Shown here: in pieces, positions 57,825-64,000 of the stretch
How positions within the stretch are numbered: position 1 is the stretch's first letter
Layout: every line of letters starts with the position of its first letter
Source: Desulfuromonadales bacterium
GTDB lineage: Bacteria; Desulfobacterota; Desulfuromonadia; Desulfuromonadales; BM103
Direction: 5' to 3'
DNA length: 64,000 bases
Assembly (NCBI GenBank): GCA_030145205.1
Contig: JAQYVZ010000009.1
Coordinates: forward strand, 27,382-91,381
The notes under the pieces: model-generated
Told to the model about the DNA's origin: nothing
Seen by the model: the letters and a program-made list of their open reading frames with translations, nothing else
Database searches by the model: none
Made by a program: the position numbers and the translations under genes

Positions 57825-57852
57825 TTGACAGAAAAGTTCAGAGCGGTATAAT
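57825..57852 (+). promoter_or_regulatory. Sigma-70 promoter of the rubrerythrin gene
   Basis: Perfect TTGACA (57825-57830), 16 bases, perfect TATAAT (57847-57852), 50 bases before the ATG. Confidence 0.85.
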
Positions 57853-57901
57853 CGCACAGATTTGGTAAGCAATGATTCCTTAAACTGAAGGAGAGCAATT
57901 T

Positions 57902-58453
57902 ATGAAAAAGTTTGTGTGTACGATCTGTGGTTATGTCCACGAGGGAGAGTGTCCGCCTGAAGCCTGCCCGCAGTGCAAGGCTCCAGCCTCCAAGTTTATC
58001 GAGCAGGACGCCAGCGCAGATTTGCAGTGGGCCGACGAACACCGCATCGGTGTCGCCAAGGACGTTGACCCGGAGATCATCGAAGGCTTGAGGATGAACT
58101 TCACCGGCGAATGCACGGAAGTCGGTATGTATCTGGCGATGAGCCGTCAGGCCGACCGCGAAGGCTTCCCTGAGATTGCCGAAGCCTACAAACGGATTGC
58201 CTGGGAAGAGGCTGAGCATGCCGCCAAGTTCGCCGAACTGCTCGGTGAAGTGCTGCAGGCCGACACCAAAGCCAACCTGCAGGCTCGCGTTGATGCCGAG
58301 CACGGTGCCTGTGCCGGCAAGAAGAAGCTGGCTACCCGCGCCAAGGAGCTGAATCTGGATGCCATTCATGACACCGTGCATGAGATGTGCAAAGATGAAG
58401 CCCGTCACGGCTCCGCTTTTGCCGGCTTGTTGAAGCGTCATTTCGGCGAATAA
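57902..58453 (+). CDS. Rubrerythrin (N-terminal rubredoxin, reverse type)
   Basis: 183 residues. The rubredoxin-like site (CTICG and CPQCK) is at the N-terminus, followed by the ferritin-like di-iron domain with [22 protein letters not shown] and [11 protein letters not shown]. This order is the reverse of classic rubrerythrin. It reduces hydrogen peroxide in anaerobes. A strong promoter and terminator flank it, so it is a single-gene unit. Confidence 0.94.
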   Translation: MKKFVCTICGYVHEGECPPEACPQCKAPASKFIEQDASADLQWADEHRIGVAKDVDPEIIEGLRMNFTGECTEVGMYLAMSRQADREGFPEIAEAYKRIAWEEAEHAAKFAELLGEVLQADTKANLQARVDAEHGACAGKKKLATRAKELNLDAIHDTVHEMCKDEARHGSAFAGLLKRHFGE

Positions 58454-58476
58454 CACGATCTGTTTGTGATGAACTT

Positions 58477-58506
58477 AAAAAGGCCTTCCTTCGGGGAGGC
58501 CTTTTT
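58477..58506 (+). terminator. Terminator after rubrerythrin
   Basis: 13-bp stem beginning AAAAAGGCC with a TTCG tetraloop and a closing T5 run. Confidence 0.93.
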
Positions 58507-58579
58507 AAAAATGGTGGATCTGACCGGAATGCCGAGAAGGGCCTGGATTCAGATCGGATCCTTATAAGGGGAGGGGAAC

Positions 58580-58939
58580 GTGGAAGACTCGTGCTTTACC
58601 CGGATACAGGGCAAGGAAATCTACCGGCTCAACTTTGCCTACGATGACATCAAAGAGGCTGAGGTGCTGATCGATGAGTGCGCTCGGCAGGTTCGCCGCC
58701 GCCCGGAAAATTCTGTTCTGACCCTGACCATTGTTTCAAAGGGCAAATTCGATGTGGCGCTTGTCGATAAACTGAAGGTCTTGACCAAAGGTAACAGCCC
58801 CTATGTGCGGCGAGCGGCCGTTGTCGGTATCTCCGGGATGTACAAGGTGGTGATCTCGGCGATCAGTATTTTCAGCAAACGGGACTTCAAGTTGTTCGAC
58901 AGCCAGGATGACGCGGTTCGTTATCTCCTCGAAGACTAG
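58580..58939 (+). CDS. Uncharacterised STAS/SpoIIAA-like small protein
   Basis: 119 residues starting at GTG with GGGGAGGGG upstream. Pattern of strand-helix-strand (ILYRLNFAYDDIKEAE-like start, VLTLTIVSKGKFD, VVGISGMYKVVISAIS, FDSQDDAVRYLLED end) suggests a STAS-like alpha/beta fold as in many Geobacter regulators, but I have no firm family. It is convergent with the YjgA gene. Confidence 0.7.
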   Translation: MEDSCFTRIQGKEIYRLNFAYDDIKEAEVLIDECARQVRRRPENSVLTLTIVSKGKFDVALVDKLKVLTKGNSPYVRRAAVVGISGMYKVVISAISIFSKRDFKLFDSQDDAVRYLLED

Positions 58940-58986
58940 GGCCGCCCCTTTCACTCCCTCCGTAGCGAGGGTTATTCTCCCAGAGC

Positions 58987-59502
58987 TTAAGCTTCTTCCG
59001 AGTTCTCTTCCGCCGCTTTGCGCAACCGCCTGAAGATCTCCCGATATGCTTTTTTGTCGCTGCTGGCGTGAACAGAACGGGCCAGACCGGCCAGTTTGTT
59101 AGCGTCAAGTTGCGGGTAGAGGTCACGCGCCTCCTGAAGGGCGCTGTCGAAATCCGTGGGGGAACAGAGCCGGTCACGTAACTCTTCCAGCTGATGAAAG
59201 GCCGTGACTTCTTGGCGTTGGACCTGGTCGACTCCATCCAGAGCGGACTCGATCTGTGCCCGCTCCTCCTCATTGTGGCGCAGGGCGCCGGCCAGGTGCT
59301 TGATCTGGCGTTTGCGGGAACCGTGGCCACGGGTGTTGCGGGCAAGGTGCAGTTCTTTGGCCATCTCCGGACTCAGCGGCAGGCTACTGGCGGCCGAGTC
59401 GGACAGATCGACCAGGCGTTGTGCCAGCTCTTCGACCGCTTTGGCCGCCCTCTTTTGGGCGCTACGACCGCGCCCTTCTTCCTGTTTCTCAAACTTCTCC
59501 AT
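58987..59502 (-). CDS. yjgA: YjgA/DarP-family ribosome-associated protein (DUF615)
   Basis: 171 residues, charged and helical. It has SAQKRAAKAVEELAQRLVDLS, ELHLARNTRGHGSRKRQIKHLAG, and LRDRL-DFDSALQEARDLYPQLDANKL. The family associates with the 50S subunit during assembly. Start overlaps the dtd stop (TGATG). It is last in the dapF operon. Confidence 0.92.
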   Translation of the reverse strand: MEKFEKQEEGRGRSAQKRAAKAVEELAQRLVDLSDSAASSLPLSPEMAKELHLARNTRGHGSRKRQIKHLAGALRHNEEERAQIESALDGVDQVQRQEVTAFHQLEELRDRLCSPTDFDSALQEARDLYPQLDANKLAGLARSVHASSDKKAYREIFRRLRKAAEENSEEA

Positions 59503-59951
59503 CAGAACTCCTTGCGGCTGTCGAGTATCAAGGTAACCGGACCATCATTGATCAGTGCAACCTGCATATTGGCCTGGAAGGTGCCTGTCTCCACAGTCAG
59601 GCCGAAGCGGCGCAGTTCATCAACAAACTGCAAGTAGTCCCGGTCCGCTTGCTCCGGTGGAGCTGCCTTGGAAAAGCCTGGACGACGACCCTTACGGCAG
59701 TCGCCGAGCAGGGTGAACTGGGAGACGACCAGGATTTCACCGCCGACATCCTGCACTGACAAGTTCATTTTGCCGGCGTCATCCTCGAAGATCCGCAGGT
59801 GCGCGGTTTTGTCGGCCAGGTAGGTCAGGTCCTGGTCAGTATCGCCCTGTTCGACGCCGAGCAACACCATTAAGCCCGGTCCGATCTGGCCGACAATCTG
59901 CTCGTCAACGCTAACGCTGGCTGATGAGACTCGCTGTAAAACCGCCTTCAT
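59502..59951 (-). CDS. dtd: D-aminoacyl-tRNA deacylase
   Basis: 149 residues. Signature start [43 protein letters not shown], and the cis-Gly-Pro INDGPVT. It hydrolyses D-amino acids from tRNA. Overlaps nfo by 4 bases and yjgA by 1. Confidence 0.97.
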   Translation of the reverse strand: MKAVLQRVSSASVSVDEQIVGQIGPGLMVLLGVEQGDTDQDLTYLADKTAHLRIFEDDAGKMNLSVQDVGGEILVVSQFTLLGDCRKGRRPGFSKAAPPEQADRDYLQFVDELRRFGLTVETGTFQANMQVALINDGPVTLILDSRKEF

Positions 59952-60802
59952 GCAGGGTCTCCCGCCAGTTCGCGCAGCAGCGCGAGATTGGCCCTGTCCA
60001 TATGATCATCCTCCCCTTTCGGGGTCTCCAGAATTTTCGGAATGTGGGCCAGCCGGGGATCCCGCATCAGGTTGGCAAACCCGGACCGGCCGATCGCCCC
60101 CTCGCCGATATGGGCGTGGCGGTCGACCCGCGCGCCGCGCTCTTTCTTGCTGTCGTTGACATGGAACAGCTGAATGCGTTCCAGACCGATCAGACGATCG
60201 AATTCCGCCATGGTGTCCCGGTAGCCTGTCTCTGAGGCCAGATCGTAGCCGGCGGCACAGGCATGGCAGGTGTCGAAGCAGACCCCGAAGCGTTTAGCTG
60301 GATAGTCGGCCAGCAGGGTCGCGATGTGCTGAAAGGGGCCGCCGAGGCAGGAACCTTGTGCCGCAGTATTTTCGATCAGGATCATCACATCGTCCGGGGC
60401 TTGGGCCAGAATGTCGTCAAAGGCGCAACGGACCCGTTCCAGGCCGACGGCCTCTCCTGCGTCGAGGTGAGCCCCCGGGTGCATGACCATTCCCTTGATG
60501 CCCAACAGGTGACAACGCTGCAGCTCCTCCAGGAAGGCGGCTTTCGACTTCTGCCAGAGGGCGTCTTTTTGCGAGGCCAGGTTGATCAGGTAGGAATCGT
60601 GCGAGAACACCGGCCCGATCGGGCTTGCTTGCCAGCGCTCCCGAAAGCGCGCGGCCGCGTCCGTCGTGACCGGCTTGCCCTGCCAGCGACTGGCGTTGGC
60701 GGTAAAGACCTGCATGGCGGTGCAACCGACCGCTTCACCGCGTTCGAAGGCTTTGTCCAGTCCGCCAGCAATGGACATGTGGGCGCCGAGCAACAGGGTC
60801 AT
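59948..60802 (-). CDS. nfo: Deoxyribonuclease IV (endonuclease IV, Nfo)
   Basis: 284 residues, TIM barrel. [12 protein letters not shown] start, [35 protein letters not shown], and [23 protein letters not shown] carry the three-zinc ligands. It cuts at abasic sites in base-excision repair. Overlaps neighbours by 4 bases on both sides. Confidence 0.97.
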   Translation of the reverse strand: MTLLLGAHMSIAGGLDKAFERGEAVGCTAMQVFTANASRWQGKPVTTDAAARFRERWQASPIGPVFSHDSYLINLASQKDALWQKSKAAFLEELQRCHLLGIKGMVMHPGAHLDAGEAVGLERVRCAFDDILAQAPDDVMILIENTAAQGSCLGGPFQHIATLLADYPAKRFGVCFDTCHACAAGYDLASETGYRDTMAEFDRLIGLERIQLFHVNDSKKERGARVDRHAHIGEGAIGRSGFANLMRDPRLAHIPKILETPKGEDDHMDRANLALLRELAGDPA

Positions 60803-61434
60803 GCGGCACTCCAGGTCTGCAGGGTCTGGCCGATACGGGTAACTGCCGGGATGTGGGAGTCGACGTAATCGGGGGTGTCACCAGCCCCGACCAGCACGGT
60901 CGCCATACCGAGTTTCTTGGCTGTCTGCAGGTTTTTACGCGTATCCTCCACCATGACGCACTCTTTGGCGGCTGCGCCGAGGGTGTCGAGTACTGCCTGG
61001 TAAGGTTCCGGAAACGGCTTTGGCTGGTAGGCGGCGACGCGGATGTCGAAAATTTCTTCAAACAGGTCGTCGATTCCCAGGGTGGTCAGCACCCGGTTAG
61101 CGTGGCAGATTGAGCCATTGGTAAACACCATGCGGCGCTGCGTCAGTTCCTGTAAGGTTTGCCGCAGGTGGGGGTCCGGGTCGAGCCGGGAGGCGATGTC
61201 GACGTCGTGGACATAGACCAGGTAATCCTCCGGATCGATGTCGTAATGTCGGATCAGTCCCTGCAGGGTGACACCGTACTGCTGCCAGTAGTGACGACGC
61301 AAGCCATCCACCTCATGAGAGGGGATGCCGACGACTTCGCACATGTAGCGGTTGATCCGCACGTCGATCAGCGAGAACAGCTGACGTTCCGGTGGATAGA
61401 GAGTGTTGTCGAGGTCAAACAGGATGATATCCAT
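60799..61434 (-). CDS. HAD-family pyrimidine 5'-nucleotidase-like hydrolase
   Basis: 211 residues. Motif I DIILFDLDNTLYPP with nucleophile Asp, motif II VFTNGS, and motif III CVMVEDTRKNLQTA. The form FDLDNTLYP is typical of the pyrimidine 5'-nucleotidase (SDT1-like) group. ATG 61434 preferred because the GTG at 61470 lies inside dapF and adds a non-conserved leader. Confidence 0.88.
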   Translation of the reverse strand: MDIILFDLDNTLYPPERQLFSLIDVRINRYMCEVVGIPSHEVDGLRRHYWQQYGVTLQGLIRHYDIDPEDYLVYVHDVDIASRLDPDPHLRQTLQELTQRRMVFTNGSICHANRVLTTLGIDDLFEEIFDIRVAAYQPKPFPEPYQAVLDTLGAAAKECVMVEDTRKNLQTAKKLGMATVLVGAGDTPDYVDSHIPAVTRIGQTLQTWSAA

Positions 61435-61450
61435 TGGTGTCCGTCGATCG

Positions 61451-62290
61451 TCAGCAGGGGCTGTAGTCACCGGTGAAGACTTCTTCCGCCGGGCCGGTCA
61501 TGTAGACGTCGCCCTGGCCATCCCAGGCCATTTCCAGATCGCCACCGGTCAGGTGGTTGAGCAGTTGCGGGCCGGTGCGACCGGTCAGCAGACCGGCGAC
61601 CGTAACCGCCGAGGCGCCGGTGCCGCAGGCGAGGGTTTCGCCGGCGCCGCGTTCCCAGGTGCGCTGGCGGACCTCTTTTTCGGAGAGTACTTCGACGAAC
61701 TCCACATTGATACGACGCGGAAACAGGGGGTGGTTCTCGATCGCCGTGCCGTAATGTTCAACCGGGAAGTTGGCGACATCGTCGACAAAGATCACGCAGT
61801 GCGGGTTGCCCATGGAGACGCAGGTGATCCGGAAGGTTCGGTCGAGGATCGTCAACTCCTGGTCAATGACCTGCTCATCAGCGGGACCGGTCATCGGCAG
61901 GTCGCCACGGGTCAGGCCGGGGGCGCCCATGTTGACCCGTACCCGGTCAACCTTGCCCGCGGCATTGGTGAACAGCTCCAGGGGCAGAACGCCGGCGCCA
62001 GTTTCCACGGTGATGGTTGTTTTGCTGACGAGACCGTGGTCATAGGCGTACTTGGCAACACAGCGCACGCCGTTGCCGCACATCTCGGCCTCGCTACCGT
62101 CGGAGTTGAACATGCGCATGCACACGTCCGCCTGCTCGGTCGGCAGGATCAGAATCAGGCCGTCGCCGCCCACACCGAAGTTGCGATCGCTGATCTCCCT
62201 GGCGAGTGCGGCGGGATCGGCGACTGCTTCAGAGAAGCCGTCAATGTAAACGTAGTCATTGCCAGCGCCATGCATCTTGGTAAACTTCAT
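61451..62290 (-). CDS. dapF: Diaminopimelate epimerase
   Basis: 279 residues. MHGAGNDYVYIDGF start, MFNSDGSEAEMCGNGVRC with the first catalytic Cys, and ERGAGETLACGTGASAV with the second. It makes meso-diaminopimelate for lysine and cell wall. ATG 62290 chosen with AAGGACAAGG upstream. First gene of a five-gene operon. Confidence 0.97.
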   Translation of the reverse strand: MKFTKMHGAGNDYVYIDGFSEAVADPAALAREISDRNFGVGGDGLILILPTEQADVCMRMFNSDGSEAEMCGNGVRCVAKYAYDHGLVSKTTITVETGAGVLPLELFTNAAGKVDRVRVNMGAPGLTRGDLPMTGPADEQVIDQELTILDRTFRITCVSMGNPHCVIFVDDVANFPVEHYGTAIENHPLFPRRINVEFVEVLSEKEVRQRTWERGAGETLACGTGASAVTVAGLLTGRTGPQLLNHLTGGDLEMAWDGQGDVYMTGPAEEVFTGDYSPC

Positions 62291-62324
62291 AAACCTTGTC
62301 CTTTGGATGATCACTTGAATGGGT

Positions 62325-62353
62325 ATTATAAGGGGATGCTCGGTTTCTCACAA
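62325..62353 (-). promoter_or_regulatory. Sigma-70-like promoter of the dapF operon
   Basis: On the minus strand TTGTGA (62353-62348), 17 bases, perfect TATAAT (62330-62325), 35 bases before the dapF ATG. Confidence 0.65.
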
Positions 62354-62438
62354 CTGCTCTTCCACCATCAAGTTGTCGTCGAGACGATTTCTTTGCTAAA
62401 GTGAACCTTCAGAGTCATTAAAAGAGAGGAGACGAACC

Positions 62439-62834
62439 ATGCCGCATCTGCAGTTCGAACTCAATTTCACTCCGACCACCGAAGAAAAGCGTGATTTTGC
62501 CGAGGCGGTCAAGGGCTACTTTTCGGAGATTATGAGTACCGGGACGGACCATATCGGCATCACCTTCCGTTGCTACGGTCCTGACGATCTGGTTTTCGGT
62601 CGCGCCGGCAACGGCCAGATTGCGTTTCTCAATGCGGACATCCGGATGGGACGGACGGCGGATCAGAAACGGCGCCTGGCGATGGCGATTTTGGGGGAGA
62701 TTGTGCGTGCCTGGCAGATGCCCGAAGAAAACGTCTATATCATTTACACGGAACACGACGGGCCTGACTTCCAGTTGAGCGATCGGGTGCTGCCGTCCTG
62801 GAAAACCGGTGAAGATCCGCTCGCTGATCACTGA
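62439..62834 (+). CDS. Tautomerase-superfamily protein
   Basis: 131 residues. It starts MPHLQFELNFTPTTEEKRDFAEAV; after removal of Met, proline would be the N-terminal catalytic base as in 4-OT/MIF tautomerases. The double beta-alpha-beta layout fits. The substrate is unknown. Confidence 0.78.
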   Translation: MPHLQFELNFTPTTEEKRDFAEAVKGYFSEIMSTGTDHIGITFRCYGPDDLVFGRAGNGQIAFLNADIRMGRTADQKRRLAMAILGEIVRAWQMPEENVYIIYTEHDGPDFQLSDRVLPSWKTGEDPLADH

Positions 62835-62930
62835 CACTTTTTCAGATGTGCCCCTCAAGGAGACTTTCCGCTTGGATTCTCAGTGGACCGCGACTAAGAT
62901 AAGCCAATTTTTCCTGTAAGGAGTTTAGAT

Positions 62931-63152
62931 ATGGCTTTTGATTTAAAAACCAAGCTTTGGCAGACGGGTGCGCTCGACTGGTGGGGTATGCTCGATGGTG
63001 AAGATGTTTTCCTTGGTAATGCAGAGTTTCCGTTGCCGCCTGCTGAGGGTGATGAATGGCATGTGAAAGCCACCGGAGACATTTTCAAAGTGATCGACGG
63101 TGAAATTCGCAAAGTCGGCAACAAACCTTTTGAATCGGCGCCGTGGTGGTAA
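62931..63152 (+). CDS. Small uncharacterised Trp-rich protein
   Basis: 73 residues with six tryptophans, no signal, no cysteine. I do not recognise a family. AAGGAG lies 7 bases before the ATG. Its 3' end overlaps the next start by 10 bases, suggesting coupled translation with the MBL hydrolase. Confidence 0.75.
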   Translation: MAFDLKTKLWQTGALDWWGMLDGEDVFLGNAEFPLPPAEGDEWHVKATGDIFKVIDGEIRKVGNKPFESAPWW

Positions 63153-63766
63153 CCTCTGCTGTCATTGAACAGATTCCGGTCGCCGGGACCGATAACTTCG
63201 CCTACCTGGTGAGTTGTCCGGAAACTGGTTGGGCGATGGGGGTTGACCCTGGCATGTCGCCCGCAAGCCTGTTGCAGGCGGTGCATGATAAGGGTGTAAT
63301 GCTGGATCTCTTGGTCAACACCCATGGGCATCATGATCATATTGCGGGGAACGCCGAAGTTATGGCAGACACCGGCGCGCGTCTGGCTGCGCACCCGGAT
63401 GATGTGGCTGGGGCCGACATTTCGCTGGCTGACGGTACGGTGTTGCAGGTGGGGCGACTGGCGGTCCAGGTGCTGCATACGCCCGGACATACGCCCGGCT
63501 CGGTGGCCTTATATGTTGACGGAGCGGTGATCACCGGGGACACATTGTTTGTGACGCGCTGCGGGCGTGCCGACCTGCCGGGGAGTGACCCGGTTGCCAT
63601 GTATCGCAGCCTTGGACGTCTGGCGCAATTGCCTGAGGAGACTTTGGTGTATCCTGGCCATGATTATGGGCCACAGCCGGTTTCAAACATTGCGTTCGAA
63701 CGGGCCAATAACCCTTATTTGCAATGTCCTGACTTGGAGAGTTTTCTGAAGTTGCGAATGGGGTGA
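63143..63766 (+). CDS. MBL-fold hydrolase, glyoxalase II-like
   Basis: 207 residues. NTHGHHDHIAGN (metal ligands), LHTPGHTPGSVALY, ITGDTLFVTRCGRADLPGS, YPGHDYG and the C-terminal NPYLQ are typical of hydroxyacylglutathione hydrolase relatives. It may be a thioester hydrolase rather than true glyoxalase II. GTG start at 63143 (GTG 63146 also possible), inside the previous gene. Confidence 0.9.
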   Translation: MVVTSAVIEQIPVAGTDNFAYLVSCPETGWAMGVDPGMSPASLLQAVHDKGVMLDLLVNTHGHHDHIAGNAEVMADTGARLAAHPDDVAGADISLADGTVLQVGRLAVQVLHTPGHTPGSVALYVDGAVITGDTLFVTRCGRADLPGSDPVAMYRSLGRLAQLPEETLVYPGHDYGPQPVSNIAFERANNPYLQCPDLESFLKLRMG

Positions 63767-63791
63767 CAAATTTGTCACGAGTTGAGAATGT

Positions 63792-63829
63792 AAAAAGGCC
63801 GCTTCCCTTGATTGGGAAGCGGTCTTTTT
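63792..63829. terminator. Bidirectional terminator
   Basis: AAAAAGGCCGCTTCCC pairs with GGGAAGCGGTCTTTTT across a 6-base loop, with A5 on one side and T5 on the other. It serves the convergent genes at 63143 and 63853. Confidence 0.93.
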
Positions 63830-63852
63830 GATTCTGTGTTTGTCGTGATCGT

Positions 63853-63999
63853 TTAATTGAACATCTTGGCGCCCAGGTAGGAGAGGGCAGGCCATGCGAT
63901 CAGGACGGCGGAGACAACTGCGAAGACACCGAGGATTGAGAGGACGACTGTGAGGTAACTGGACTTAACGGTTTCCATCATGGCGCTGTTGTTATTCAT
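63853..63999 (-). CDS. Short one-helix membrane protein (48 residues)
   Basis: An ATG at 63999 opens a 48-residue frame ending at TAA 63855-63853. The N-terminus is polar (MNNNSAMMETVKSS), then one long membrane helix (YLTVVLSILGVFAVVSAVLIAW) and a short tail LGAKMFN. A terminator sits just after it. The ribosome site lies outside the window and the frame could extend further upstream, so the start is unproven. Function unknown. Confidence 0.55.
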   Translation of the reverse strand: MNNNSAMMETVKSSYLTVVLSILGVFAVVSAVLIAWPALSYLGAKMFN

Positions 64000-64000
64000 G

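Overview
The window looks like a chromosomal segment of a Desulfuromonadales-type deltaproteobacterium (Geobacter, Desulfuromonas or Pelobacter relatives). Pointers are the abundance of two-component and sigma-54 regulators, a multiheme c-type cytochrome with an FeS/NrfD quinone module, redox sensors carrying CXXCH motifs, a hemA-hemC-hemD-hemB cluster next to a CcsA-type cytochrome c maturation gene, a hisZ-purA pair, a rubrerythrin and a second EF-G. The genus is inferred from gene content only. There is no phage, CRISPR array or insertion sequence that I can see.

Layout. 1-5 kb: the N-terminal part of a P-type ATPase, folK, transaldolase, sixA and small membrane or secreted proteins. 5-14 kb: a five-gene envelope cluster (DUF1302, DUF1329, Ycf48-like, MMPL/RND permease, long-chain acyl-CoA synthetase) that looks like a trans-envelope lipid or hydrophobic-molecule system. 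14-17.4 kb: a PhnA-like protein, then an HD-GYP phosphodiesterase with its CheY-like partner in a more AT-rich stretch. 17.4-24 kb: a tRNA-Lys/tRNA-Glu operon, purA, hisZ, serA, pepA and a TPR protein on the minus strand. 24-32 kb: a PstS-like binding protein, a chemoreceptor, an MBL hydrolase, a large uncharacterised protein and an EF-G paralogue. 32-37 kb: an intergenic repeat, then a SpoIIE-type phosphatase divergent from an unusual GAF-GAF-GAF sigma-54 activator.

37-47.5 kb is the most interesting part. A membrane histidine kinase with c-heme-like motifs and an NtrC-type regulator precede two tandem blocks. Each block starts with two 19-bp dyads (yGTATA-N7-TATACr) about 101-102 bp apart, then a sigma-54 promoter about 107 bp beyond the second dyad. 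The promoters drive three paralogous tiny membrane proteins, two receiver-like proteins that have lost the phosphoacceptor aspartate (Ser54), and then a five-CXXCH cytochrome, a four-cluster ferredoxin subunit and an NrfD-like membrane subunit. A kinase-less paralogue of the heme sensor and another membrane protein follow. I read this as a redox-sensing two-component system controlling a quinone/cytochrome oxidoreductase with undescribed receiver-like accessory subunits.

47.5-55 kb (minus strand): ccsA-hemA-hemC-hemD-hemB, an M16 peptidase, a DUF2520 protein and an S4-domain protein. 55-64 kb: a SIS-domain protein, thioredoxin, an Imm27-like orphan, a class IV aminotransferase, rubrerythrin, an overlapping dapF-HAD-nfo-dtd-yjgA operon, a tautomerase-fold protein, a glyoxalase II-like hydrolase and a 48-residue membrane peptide at the edge.
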